A stretch of DNA of 64,000 bases from Catenuloplanes indicus (GTDB taxonomy: Bacteria > Actinomycetota > Actinomycetes > Mycobacteriales > Micromonosporaceae): assembly GCF_030813715.1 (NCBI RefSeq), contig NZ_JAUSUZ010000001.1:3410001-3474000 (forward strand), in the 5' to 3' direction. The notes beneath the pieces are model-generated. The model was given only the letters and a program-made list of their open reading frames with translations. It made no database searches and was not told the origin of the DNA. A program made the translations under genes and the position numbers. This document shows, piece by piece, positions 1-9,522 of this stretch (the first letter of the stretch is position 1; each line of letters begins with the position of its first letter).

Positions 1-329
1 CCGCGGCTGCGCGGGAACACGTGGTCGATGGTCTGGGCCGGGCCCCGGCAGTAGGCGCAGCGCCACCCGTCCCGCGCGAAGATCGCGCGGCGGGACAGGC
101 CGACGTGAGTGCGGTAGGGCACACGCACGTAGCGTGTGAGACGAATCACTGATGGTACCGGGATCTCGTCGCGGGCCGAGTGCAGAATGCCGTCCCCGTC
201 CGTGACCAGGGCGGCCTTACCCGAAAGGACGAGAATCGCGGCTCGACGCACTGAGACGACGCACAGCGGCTCGTAGGTCACGTTGAGCACCAACGCTCCG
301 GAGCCCACCGTGGGTCGTATGTCAGGCAT
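1..329 (-). CDS. HNH endonuclease, C-terminus outside window
   Basis: The gene is read on the minus strand from an ATG at 329 and is still open at the window edge. The N-terminus (PDIRPTVGSGALVLNVTYEP, then a run like CVVSVRRAAILVLSGKA) is the typical opening of the actinobacterial HNH nuclease family. The last visible part, RCAYCRGPAQTIDHVFPRSR, holds the CxxC zinc motif and the IDHVxPRSRG core of the HNH fold. Family members are stand-alone nucleases of unclear biological role. The identification is firm; its length and intactness cannot be judged here. Confidence 0.85.
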   Translation of the reverse strand, partial: MPDIRPTVGSGALVLNVTYEPLCVVSVRRAAILVLSGKAALVTDGDGILHSARDEIPVPSVIRLTRYVRVPYRTHVGLSRRAIFARDGWRCAYCRGPAQTIDHVFPRSR

Positions 330-626
330 CGCGATCACCCTTCTGGTCGGTCTTTCGCACTCCCTGTCGCGTTCCGCCCGCCTCGGGCCGCGCGTCACCG
401 CCCGGCCCCACGCTGGCGGATCACCAACGTCCGTGCGCCAATAGTCCCTGATAGGTGACCAAATTGCACGCCCTAATCGGGGCCGCCGCGTGAAGTTCAG
501 GTGTCCCGTGCGAAGATGCCCGGTTCGATACCACCGCCGGTGACCCCCGGGACGGGCGCGCACAGGCGGATGCGATACCAACGACGTGACACCCCGTACC
601 CGCACCCGTGAGGCCCACGTTCCACC
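330..626. other. intergenic region without a convincing gene
   Basis: This divergent gap separates the HNH gene (minus) from the MscS gene (plus) and should hold both promoters. Short open frames on the minus strand here have atypical composition, no ribosome-binding site and no recognisable motif. I see no repeat or RNA structure that I can support. Confidence 0.5.
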
Positions 627-1676
627 GTGATAGCACCCGTGACACCCAACCCGTCCCCCTCCGAACTCGTGCCGTCCGTGGACGCCAGCTGCGAGACCGA
701 CCGGCTGTGCAAGCAGCTGCTCGACCTCGGCGTCAACGGGTGGCTGGCCGAGGGCGGCTACTGGGTGATCATCAAACCGCTGCGGATCCTGGCGATCATC
801 GCAATCGCGATGCTGATCCGTTTCCTGATCGCCCGCGCCATCACCAAGCTGGTCACCACCACGTCCAACACGGCGGTGCCGTCGATCCTGAAGCCGCTGC
901 ACGAGAAGGTGCCGACCGCGCTGTTGGACGCGGGCGCGGTGTTCCCGGAGCGGCGGCGGCAGCGGGCCGAGGCGATCGGCTCGGTGCTGCGCAGCTTCGT
1001 CACCGCGATCGTGCTCGGCGTCGCCACCCTGATGGTGCTGGGTGAGCTGGGCTTCAACGTGGCGCCGCTGCTGGCCAGCGCCGGCATCGTCGGCGTCGCG
1101 CTCGGCTTCGGCGCGCAGAGCCTGGTCAAGGACGTGCTGGCCGGTCTGTTCATGCTGATCGAGGACCAGTACGGCGTGGGCGACACGGTCGACCTGGGCG
1201 AGGCGATCGGCGTGGTCGAGTCCGTCGGGCTGCGCGTCACCACGGTCCGCGACGGCCGCGGCGTGCTCTGGTACATCCGCAACGGCGAGGTGATCCGGGT
1301 CGGCAACAAGTCGCAGGGCTGGGCGATGGTCGTGATCGACATGCCGATCGGCTTCGTGAACAGCGAGGAGGCCACGGCCGTGCTGCGCGAGGCGGCCGCC
1401 GCGGTCGCCGCGGACCCGGAGCTGGCCACCGGCCTGCTGGAGCCGCCGGACGTGATCGGCGTGGAGCAGGTGACCGTGGACGGCGCGGTGATCCGGACGG
1501 TAGCGAAGACCACCGCGGACGGGCAGCTGACCGTGTCGCGGGAGCTGCGGCGCAGGCTGACCGAGGCGCTGGAGACCTCCGGCATCGCGGACCGGATCGC
1601 GGCGGCCCGGCTCTTCCCCCGGCCGGCCGCACCGCCCGCCGGTGGCGCGGACGCGGGCCGCGGCGGGGCGACGTAA
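627..1676 (+). CDS. mechanosensitive ion channel, MscS family
   Basis: This 349-residue membrane protein would form a heptameric channel that opens under membrane tension and releases solutes during hypo-osmotic shock. It has a hydrophobic segment at about residues 46-70, and a second at about 118-145 leads into the pore-lining helix. The MscS signature is clear: GVALGFGAQSLVKDVLAG followed by LIEDQYGVGD at the start of the beta domain. The C-terminus is soluble and ends in an Ala/Gly/Pro-rich tail. The start is a GTG at 627; a second GTG lies four codons further on. It stands alone between gaps of nearly 200 bases or more. Confidence 0.92.
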   Translation: MIAPVTPNPSPSELVPSVDASCETDRLCKQLLDLGVNGWLAEGGYWVIIKPLRILAIIAIAMLIRFLIARAITKLVTTTSNTAVPSILKPLHEKVPTALLDAGAVFPERRRQRAEAIGSVLRSFVTAIVLGVATLMVLGELGFNVAPLLASAGIVGVALGFGAQSLVKDVLAGLFMLIEDQYGVGDTVDLGEAIGVVESVGLRVTTVRDGRGVLWYIRNGEVIRVGNKSQGWAMVVIDMPIGFVNSEEATAVLREAAAAVAADPELATGLLEPPDVIGVEQVTVDGAVIRTVAKTTADGQLTVSRELRRRLTEALETSGIADRIAAARLFPRPAAPPAGGADAGRGGAT

Positions 1677-1864
1677 CGCCTGCGCCAAAAATTTACCTCG
1701 ACCGATCACCCTAGCCACCGGTCAGACTATCGGGCAGAATTCATTCAGCCGAATATTCGGTGGGAACGGCGCCGGCTCAGGGGGGTCAGAGCCGGCTCCG
1801 GGGGGATGACGTCGGTCGAGTGGGGAGCAGCGATCCGTGAGGGGCCTGGCTGAGGGGTCGTCCG

Positions 1865-3142
1865 GTGACCTCCGCTGACCAGGACCGCCCCGCGACATAC
1901 CGTGAGGTCTTCGCGCACTCCGAGTTCCGCGTCGTCTACGGCGCGGTCGCGCTCTCCAATCTCGCCGATCCGATGGCCAAGGCCGCGATCACGCTGCTGG
2001 TCTTCCAGAAGACCGGCTCGGTGGCGCTCTCCGCGCTCGCGTTCGCGGTCAGCTATCTGCCCTGGCTGATCGGCGGCCCACTGCTGAGCTCGCTCGCCGA
2101 CCGCTATCCGTACCGGACGGTCATCGGCGTCACGCTGGTCTTCCGGGCCGCGCTCTTCCTCGTCGTCGCGCTCTTCCACTGGCCGGGCGCGGTGCTGGTC
2201 GCGGCGCTGTTCCTGAGCACGCTCTCGGCCGCGCCGGAGCAGGCCGCCCGGTCCGCGCTGCTGCCCCGCGCGCTGCCGAAGGACCGGCTCGTGGTCGGCC
2301 TGTCGCTGATCGGCGGTCTCCACCAGATAACCCAGATCGTGGGGTACGTGGTGGGCGCCGCGCTCGCCGGGATCAGCACCCACCTGGTGCTGTTCATCAC
2401 CGCCGCGCTCTTCGGCGGCGCCGCCGCGATCGTGCTGTTCGGCCTGCGCGGCTGGGCCGCCACCGGCACCGGCGCGCACGACGGCACGCTGCTCGGCGGC
2501 ATGGGCCAGGGCTTCGGGCTGGTCTTCGGGCGCGCGGAGCTGCGGTCGATCGCGATCCTGCTGTTCTGCGCGATGTTCTTCGTGGCCGTGCCGGAAGGGC
2601 TCGCCGCGGCCTGGGCCAGCGAGCTGGTGGCGGACGACGAGCGCGGCATCACCCAGGGCCTGATCATGGCCGCGACGCCGCTCGGTTTCGTGGCCGGCAG
2701 CCTGATCGTGGGCCGGCTGATCCGGCCGTCGCGGCGGCGCGCGCTGATCCGGCCGGCCGCGATCGTGGCGCCGTTGACGCTGGTCCCGGCCTTCTTCGAG
2801 CCGTCCGTGGTCGTGGTGGTGCTGATGGTGGCGGCCTGCGGCTTCGCGGTCGGTGGCGTGCTGCCGCCCGCGCAGGGCCTGTTCGCCATGGTCGTGCCGG
2901 ACGGGTTCCGCGCCCGGGCGTACGGTGTGATGCAGACCGGTGTGACGCTCATGCAGGGTGCGGGCGTGGCGCTGACCGGTCTGCTGGCCGACCGTTTCCC
3001 GCTGCCCGGCGTGGTCAGCTCCTGGAGCCTGGCCGGTGTGCTGGTGATGGTCGTGGTGAGCCTGCGCTGGCCGAGCGAGCGGCGCTTCGAGGAGGCGATC
3101 GCGGCCGCGGCCGAGCGGGAGCCGCAGCCCGGCCGGGTCTGA
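1865..3142 (+). CDS. MFS transporter, enterobactin-exporter/macrolide-efflux type
   Basis: This 425-residue major facilitator protein has about 12 hydrophobic helices. The loop after the second helix reads LADRYPYR, a form of the MFS motif A (GxLaDRxGRR), and the N-terminal half carries the APEQAARSALLP stretch seen in the MFS_3 subfamily. It probably exports a small molecule by proton antiport, but the substrate cannot be read from sequence. The start is a GTG at 1865. The stop lies 20 bases before the hemoglobin gene, so the two may share a transcript. Confidence 0.85.
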   Translation: MTSADQDRPATYREVFAHSEFRVVYGAVALSNLADPMAKAAITLLVFQKTGSVALSALAFAVSYLPWLIGGPLLSSLADRYPYRTVIGVTLVFRAALFLVVALFHWPGAVLVAALFLSTLSAAPEQAARSALLPRALPKDRLVVGLSLIGGLHQITQIVGYVVGAALAGISTHLVLFITAALFGGAAAIVLFGLRGWAATGTGAHDGTLLGGMGQGFGLVFGRAELRSIAILLFCAMFFVAVPEGLAAAWASELVADDERGITQGLIMAATPLGFVAGSLIVGRLIRPSRRRALIRPAAIVAPLTLVPAFFEPSVVVVVLMVAACGFAVGGVLPPAQGLFAMVVPDGFRARAYGVMQTGVTLMQGAGVALTGLLADRFPLPGVVSSWSLAGVLVMVVVSLRWPSERRFEEAIAAAAEREPQPGRV

Positions 3143-3162
3143 GACAGTGGCATTCTTGGACT

Positions 3163-3552
3163 GTGGCTACCGGTGAAGAGACAAGCTTCTACGAGGCGGT
3201 CGGCGGCGAGCCGACGTTCCGGAAGCTGGTGGACAGGTTCTACGAGGGCATCGCGACCGACCCGCTGCTGCGCCCGATGTACCCGGAGGACGACCTCGGC
3301 CCGGCCTCGGACCGCATGCGGCTGTTCCTGATGCAGTACTGGGGCGGCCCGACCACCTACTCGGACGAGCGCGGCCATCCCCGGCTGCGTATGCGGCACG
3401 CGCCGTTCGTGGTGGACGCGGCCGCGCGCGACGCCTGGCTGCGGAACATGCGCGTCGCCGTGGACTCGCTGGACCTGCCGCGGGAGCAGCACGACCAGCT
3501 CTGGCAGTACCTGGAGCGGGCCGCGTACTTCATGGTCAACAAGATGGACTAG
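3163..3552 (+). CDS. glbO: group II truncated hemoglobin (trHbO)
   Basis: This 129-residue cytoplasmic globin has the 2-on-2 fold of group II. Visible landmarks are FYEAVGG at the N-terminus, the B10 Tyr region (FRKLVDRFYEGIATDPLLRPMYP), the QYWGGPTTY block of the CD/E region, and the proximal F8 histidine in RMRHAPF. In mycobacteria the orthologue GlbO binds oxygen with high affinity and is linked to peroxide and respiratory metabolism. Translation starts at a GTG, 20 bases after the MFS gene. Length and motifs match the family, so I consider the assignment secure. Confidence 0.95.
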   Translation: MATGEETSFYEAVGGEPTFRKLVDRFYEGIATDPLLRPMYPEDDLGPASDRMRLFLMQYWGGPTTYSDERGHPRLRMRHAPFVVDAAARDAWLRNMRVAVDSLDLPREQHDQLWQYLERAAYFMVNKMD

Positions 3553-3656
3553 GACAAGTCGGCCGATCGGCTGGTTTAACCGCGAACCGCACTTCCGGCC
3601 TCATACTGCCTCGTTGATCGGGTGAGTCCACGCCACCCTTCGAGAGGTATCCCTCC

Positions 3657-4913
3657 ATGCGACGCCGTCTGCTCGCCGCGCTCGCGCTGGCCGCGTTCAC
3701 CACGGCCGCCGGCATGATGCCGGCCAGCGCCGACATGGCCCAGCCGTCCGTGGTCTCGGCCGATCCGGTCGACTACACCCCGCACATCAAGGACGGTACG
3801 GTCTGGTCGGCCGTGGTGGTCGGCGACACCGTGGTGGTGGGCGGCAACTTCACCTCGGTCACCGACCGCACCGGCAAGCGCGCCTACCCGCGGCGGCACC
3901 TGTTCGCGTTCGGCCTGCGCGACGGCGCGGTGCGCGACTTCGCGCCACAGGTCGACGGCCCGGTGTACGCGGTCGCGGCCGGCGCGGACGGCAGCATCTA
4001 CCTGGGTGGCGCGTTCAAGACCGTCAACGGCGTGGCGCAGCGCGGGCTCGGCAAGGTCGCGCTGGCCACCGGCCGTTCCGTGACCGGCTTCAAGGCCGCC
4101 ATCAACTGGGGTGACGTACGCACGCTCGGCCTGGCCGGTGGCCGGCTCTACGCGGGCGGCACGTTCTCCGCGATCAACGGCGTGGCGCGGACCGCGCTGG
4201 CCCGGATGAGCCCGTCGACCGGCGCGGTCGACCGGGGCTTCGACGCGAAGCTCTCCGCGCCCGGCAAGGACCGGCCGCGGGTCGAGTCCTTCGACATCTC
4301 GCCGGACGGGCGCAAGCTGGTCGCGATCGGCGTGATCGGCAGGGCCGGCGTCAAGGACCGCACGCAGCTGGTGATGCTGGACGTGGCCGGCCCGAGCGCG
4401 GTCGTCAGCGACTGGTACACGGACGCGTTCAAGCCGAACTGCCGCGAAGGGTTCCAGACCTACATGCGGCAGGTGAAGTTCTCGCCGGACGGCGGCTACT
4501 TCGTGGTGGTCACCACCGGCCGGGAGAACCACCGCCAGAAGCTCTGCGACACCGCGAGCCGCTGGGAGACCGCCGGTACCGGCCGCCGCGTGCCCACCTG
4601 GCAGAACCACACCGGCGGGGACTCCCTCTACGCGGTCGCGGTGACCGGCAGCGCGGTCTACGTCGGCGGCCACCAGCGCTGGATGAGCAACCCGGGCGGG
4701 CACGAGTTCGCCGGGCCGGGCGCGATCAAGCGGGAGGGCATCGCGGCCCTCGACCCGCGCACCGGCCGTACGCTGCCGTGGAATCCGGGCCGGGACCGCG
4801 GCGTCGGTGTCCGCTCGTTCGTCTCCACGAGCGCCGGCCTGCTGGTCGGCTCGGACACCACCCGGCTCGGCGGCGAGTACCACGGGCGGATCGGCCTGTT
4901 CCCGCGCGCATGA
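3657..4913 (+). CDS. secreted beta-propeller (delta-60 repeat-like) protein
   Basis: This 418-residue protein has an N-terminal signal peptide (RRRLLAALALAAFTTAAG, probable cleavage after about residue 25, SASA). The mature part is a string of blades of the form VYxGGxFxxVNGxxR, seen near residues 62-68, 120-125 and 158-165 (for example LYAGGTFSAINGVARTALA). The blade pattern resembles delta-60 repeats or PQQ-like propellers, which are common in actinobacterial secreted proteins. No catalytic motif is visible, so the function is unknown; binding or structural roles are possible. A GC-rich hairpin follows the stop codon. Confidence 0.7.
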   Translation: MRRRLLAALALAAFTTAAGMMPASADMAQPSVVSADPVDYTPHIKDGTVWSAVVVGDTVVVGGNFTSVTDRTGKRAYPRRHLFAFGLRDGAVRDFAPQVDGPVYAVAAGADGSIYLGGAFKTVNGVAQRGLGKVALATGRSVTGFKAAINWGDVRTLGLAGGRLYAGGTFSAINGVARTALARMSPSTGAVDRGFDAKLSAPGKDRPRVESFDISPDGRKLVAIGVIGRAGVKDRTQLVMLDVAGPSAVVSDWYTDAFKPNCREGFQTYMRQVKFSPDGGYFVVVTTGRENHRQKLCDTASRWETAGTGRRVPTWQNHTGGDSLYAVAVTGSAVYVGGHQRWMSNPGGHEFAGPGAIKREGIAALDPRTGRTLPWNPGRDRGVGVRSFVSTSAGLLVGSDTTRLGGEYHGRIGLFPRA

Positions 4914-4916
4914 TGA

Positions 4917-4943
4917 AGGCGCCCCGCGGGCCGCGGGACGCCT
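4917..4943. terminator. hairpin between convergent genes
   Basis: AGGCGCCCCGCGG and CCGCGGGACGCCT form a stem (12 of 13 pairs) between the propeller gene and the convergent YbjN gene. There is no U-tract, as is usual for actinobacterial terminators. It could serve both strands. Confidence 0.6.
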
Positions 4944-4954
4944 CCGTCAGGTGC

Positions 4955-5533
4955 TCAGAGCAGCGCGCCCTCGTCGTGCAGCCAGTCGACGAACGAGGTG
5001 GCGACGGCCGCGCCGCAGTCGAGCATCTCGACCAGCAGGGCGTCGTGGGCGCCGGAGCCGAGCGGGACCTGGAGTTCGGCGTAGATCGGGAGCTGGCCAC
5101 GCTCGGTCGGATCGCCCACGTACGCCTTGCAGAAGCGGCGGGTGTGGTTCCACTCGTTGACCACGCGGTACGCCCGGTCGGCCCAGTCCGGCGGGACGGT
5201 GGAGTGCGGGCGGGCGCGCATCACCAGGATCTCGTCCTCCGGCCCCTCCAGCGTGAACAGCACGGCGTGCCGCTCCCACATGGCGAGCAGGCTGCCGTCG
5301 CCGTCGGCGAGGTAACGGACGTCGAGCATGTCGAGCGCGTCACCGACCCGGCGCAGCGTCACGGGCGCGACCGCGGGCGCCAGCTCGACGGTGGGGACCG
5401 GGGCTAACCGCTCCGGCTCTCGCTGGGCCGGTGCGGTGACACCCACCCGCACCTTGCTTTCCGTCGTCGTTCCACCTCGGGACTCCGGCTCGCCGCCTCC
5501 GGCGTGACCGGGGCGCCATGACCACCACGGCAT
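4955..5533 (-). CDS. YbjN-domain protein
   Basis: The reading frame is 192 codons from an ATG at 5533. The conserved part begins at about residue 50 (PTVELAPAVAPVTLRRVGDALDML), which matches the YbjN/type III secretion chaperone-like fold common in actinobacteria. It continues with FTLEGPEDEILVMRARPHST, VNEWNHTRRFCKAYV and a closing FVDWLHDEGA. The first 40 or so residues look non-conserved, so a downstream GTG near 5450 could be the true start. The biochemical role of the family is unknown; it may be a chaperone or stress-related regulator. It is the last gene of the minus-strand block that starts at ettA. Confidence 0.7.
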   Translation of the reverse strand: MPWWSWRPGHAGGGEPESRGGTTTESKVRVGVTAPAQREPERLAPVPTVELAPAVAPVTLRRVGDALDMLDVRYLADGDGSLLAMWERHAVLFTLEGPEDEILVMRARPHSTVPPDWADRAYRVVNEWNHTRRFCKAYVGDPTERGQLPIYAELQVPLGSGAHDALLVEMLDCGAAVATSFVDWLHDEGALL

Positions 5534-5664
5534 CGCTTGCGCACCTCACTCCCCAGCGGATCCGGCCGCCTACGTTGCGTTGGACCCGAGGCCCGACGCT
5601 ACCCGGATCGTCGCCTGAGGTCATCCCCCCAACGCCCGCACAAAACCAAACGGACCATCCGGCA

Positions 5665-6348
5665 TCAGCCGAACGTATGAGGAGTGGCCGGTCGGAGGCC
5701 GAGCTGATTTCCGGCGGGAAGCCAGGCAGCGCCGTACGGAGCGGCCAATCCGACCCATCGGCCGGCGACCCGAACGTGCACATCGGACGTATCGGACTCT
5801 TCGGATGACGGCCGTCCACCCAGGAAGCCCATGCGCGTAACACCCTGGACAAGACGTTGAGATATTTCGATACGCTCCGTGCTGTCCGTTGTGACCACGA
5901 TTGTCACGTGATCGAGCAATGCGTCGCGCAGCGCCCGCTCGCCCACCGGCTGCCCGCCGACGCCGTGCGCGGTCGCGTCCCGCAGCGTGCCGGCCGCGGC
6001 CTCGGCGACCCGGCGCAGCTCCGCCGTGGGCAGCCGCTCCACCGAACGGGCGCCGTCCGGCGGCAGGCCCCAGCGCCAGTCGGAGTCGCGGCGGGGCGGC
6101 AGCGAGCGGCCGCCTCGGGCCAGCTGGGCGAGCAGGTCCGCGGCCACGACCGTGGCGTCGCCCGGCCCGTCGCCGTCCACCGAGCGGGAGACCAACACGT
6201 TCCACGGCAGGCGGGCCCACAGCTCGGTACGGCCGCGGAACGAGCGGAGACGCACCACCGCGCCCGGGTCCAGCCGGGTCAGCCGGACCAGGAACGCGCC
6301 CGCGTCCTGCGCCCCGGTCACGCCGTGGCTGGCCACCGGCGCGCTCAC
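5665..6348 (-). CDS. conserved hypothetical protein
   Basis: This 227-residue protein starts at a GTG (6348) that overlaps the thioesterase stop by four bases (GTGA), so the two genes are very likely translationally coupled. The sequence begins SAPVASHGVTGAQDAGAFLV and contains WARLPWNVLVSR, RWGLPPDGARSVERLP and a C-terminal HVTIVVTTDSTERIEISQRL region. I see no signal peptide, membrane segment or catalytic motif, and I do not recognise the family. The conserved partnership with an acyl-CoA thioesterase and ettA is its only functional hint. Confidence 0.65.
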   Translation of the reverse strand: MSAPVASHGVTGAQDAGAFLVRLTRLDPGAVVRLRSFRGRTELWARLPWNVLVSRSVDGDGPGDATVVAADLLAQLARGGRSLPPRRDSDWRWGLPPDGARSVERLPTAELRRVAEAAAGTLRDATAHGVGGQPVGERALRDALLDHVTIVVTTDSTERIEISQRLVQGVTRMGFLGGRPSSEESDTSDVHVRVAGRWVGLAAPYGAAWLPAGNQLGLRPATPHTFG

Positions 6349-6788
6349 GCGGCCACCTCGTACCGGCTGAGGAAGTCGCGTTCCCACTCCGTCATCCGGC
6401 GCGGCCGCTGCCCAGCCAGGTCGAAGAGCACGCACACGGTACGCGCGCGGCTGGCCAGCCGGTCGCCGTCGAACAGCTCGTAGACCACGGTGAACTGGGC
6501 GCCGCGGACGTTCTCGATCCACAACTCGACGCGCACGTGCGGCGGCGGTGGCGGCGCCTCGCTCGCGTGCGTGCGGTAGACCACCGGACGCAGGTAGTCG
6601 ATCTCGTGGCGGGCGATCACCGTGCCGTCGTCGACGAGCGACGGGCCACCCCGCTCCTTCGCCAGGACGTAGATGAACGCGACCCGCGCCTCCTCGTACA
6701 GCGTCAGGAAGCGCGTGTTGTTGACGTGGCCGTAGGCGTCCATGTCCGACCAGCGGAGCGCGCAGTGGTGGACGAAGCGCACGCCCAA
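6345..6788 (-). CDS. acyl-CoA thioesterase, hotdog fold (YbgC/4HBT type)
   Basis: This protein of about 147 residues hydrolyses acyl-CoA thioesters by family inference. The diagnostic block is near the N-terminus: RWSDMDAYGHVNNTRFL, the D-x-D-x-x-GHVNN motif of 4HBT enzymes, with the aspartate as the catalytic acid. The chain length the active site prefers cannot be told. The start could be a TTG at 6788 or a GTG at 6782; neither has a strong ribosome-binding site. The downstream gene overlaps its stop codon. It lies 60 bases after ettA, across a strong hairpin. Confidence 0.88.
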   Translation of the reverse strand: MGVRFVHHCALRWSDMDAYGHVNNTRFLTLYEEARVAFIYVLAKERGGPSLVDDGTVIARHEIDYLRPVVYRTHASEAPPPPPHVRVELWIENVRGAQFTVVYELFDGDRLASRARTVCVLFDLAGQRPRRMTEWERDFLSRYEVAA

Positions 6789-6804
6789 CCCCCGTTCTGA
6801 TGGT

Positions 6805-6834
6805 GAGGGCGCCCGGCGGCCGCCGGACGCCCTC
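6805..6834 (-). terminator. terminator hairpin after ettA
   Basis: GAGGGCGCCCGGCGG is followed directly by its near-perfect complement CCGCCGGACGCCCTC. The long GC-rich stem without a U-tract lies between the ettA stop (6849) and the thioesterase start, so it may attenuate or end ettA transcription. Confidence 0.65.
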
Positions 6835-6848
6835 GGTACGGCCGGGTC

Positions 6849-8525
<1,677 letters not shown>

Positions 8526-8649
8526 GGTGTGCCCTACCTCCGAGTCAGTGATGAACGTTCCGGCGGCCTTGCCGCGGCTCTGCCGAGGGCAGCAGACAAC
8601 ACCGTCAATCCTGACAGGTCCGGTACGCAGCGCGCACACCACCCTGTCG

Positions 8650-8691
8650 AGGCATTGCTGTCGTCGGTATAACCGAACTAGCCTCTTCGGT
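8650..8691 (+). promoter_or_regulatory. candidate promoter and operator of the antitoxin-toxin pair
   Basis: TTGCTG and TAGCCT, 18 bases apart, could be -35 and -10 boxes. The inverted repeat ACCGAA (8672-8677) and TTCGGT (8686-8691) brackets the -10 box and abuts the ATG at 8692. Such a position suits autorepression by a ribbon-helix-helix antitoxin. This is inference from layout. Confidence 0.4.
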
Positions 8692-8976
8692 ATGACCAAG
8701 AAGATCGCCATCAGCGTGCCGGACGACGTGGCGGCACACCTGGCGCAGCAGTCGAACGTCTCGGCATACGTCACCGAAGCGGTGCGGGGACGCATGCACC
8801 GGGACATAGTTCGCAACTCGCTGCGCGAGCGTGGACATGAGATCACGGAGGCGAGCATCGCGGCGGCCCGCTCGGAGATCGACCGCATCCAGGCGAGCAT
8901 TACACCCGAGCTGCGCGCTCAGGCCGAAGAGTTCCGAGCAGAGCTCGAGCGCACGAAGGCCAGGTATCGCCGATGA
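8692..8976 (+). CDS. antitoxin-like protein, ribbon-helix-helix type
   Basis: This 94-residue protein starts at the ATG at 8692. The first 38 residues (TKKIAISVPDDVAAHLA, then VSAYVTEAVRGRM) fit a ribbon-helix-helix DNA-binding fold: a short beta strand and two helices. The remainder is a charged helix (SEIDRIQ...ELRAQAEEFRAEL), suited to toxin binding. Its stop overlaps the start of the next gene as ATGA, the usual toxin-antitoxin arrangement with the antitoxin first. GC content is somewhat lower than in the flanking genes. Antitoxin function is inferred from fold and position. Confidence 0.7.
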   Translation: MTKKIAISVPDDVAAHLAQQSNVSAYVTEAVRGRMHRDIVRNSLRERGHEITEASIAAARSEIDRIQASITPELRAQAEEFRAELERTKARYRR

Positions 8977-9362
8977 CGGAGGCAGGCCTCGTACTGGAGA
9001 CCTCGGCGGTCGTCGCCTATGCGGAAGGCAACTTCTCGGTCGGCATGAAGATCGCCGAGGTCGCGGATCGCCGGCTTGAGATAATTCTTCCTGCCGTATG
9101 CCTCGCCGAGGCATACCAGCAAACCGGGAAGAACAACTCCAACTACCTCGACCTTCTCGCCGAACTCGGCAATGTCACGGTGACACCGGTGGAGCACGAC
9201 ATGTGCAACGTGCTGGGCGGTTGGACCCGGATCATGGAGACCATGGGCACCGCCCAGGCCGCCATGGAGGCGGCGGCCCGGCCCGTCATTCCGATCATGA
9301 CCAACCGGGGCGAGATGATCCACCAGATCCTGGCAAGGGAGTGGCCGATCATCGAGCTTTGA
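8973..9362 (+). CDS. PIN-domain toxin-like protein with altered active site
   Basis: This 129-residue protein overlaps the antitoxin gene by four bases. The N-terminus GLVLETSAVVAYAEG and the block ILPAVCLAEAYQQTGK match VapC-like PIN ribonucleases of actinobacteria. However, the first catalytic residue, normally Asp in LVLDTSA, is Glu here. The C-terminal region that normally supplies an Asp in a form like TADP reads PIMTNRGEMIHQI with no Asp. The fold is likely retained, but nuclease activity is doubtful. It may act as an inactive or altered toxin. Confidence 0.7.
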   Translation: MTEAGLVLETSAVVAYAEGNFSVGMKIAEVADRRLEIILPAVCLAEAYQQTGKNNSNYLDLLAELGNVTVTPVEHDMCNVLGGWTRIMETMGTAQAAMEAAARPVIPIMTNRGEMIHQILAREWPIIEL

Positions 9363-9522
9363 CGCCGTACGCGTGGAAAGATCTTGATGTTGGTCGTGTC
9401 ACCTCTGCGTTTGGGTGGCCACCCTGTGTGGCATTCCACGGTTTGACCGGCGACACCGGCTGTCAACACACGGACAGTAGGCTCACAGCCGGGACCCGTA
9501 TTACACCGGAGGTGCACGGAAC

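Noticed and set aside
421-736. Short minus-strand frames before the MscS gene
   Set aside because: No ribosome-binding site, odd composition (many Ser, Arg, Cys, His) and no family similarity.
8526-8900. N-terminal extension of EttA
   Set aside because: The frame is open upstream but the text does not match the family, which begins at VAQYIYVLEKARKAHG; the extension would also overlap the divergent antitoxin gene.
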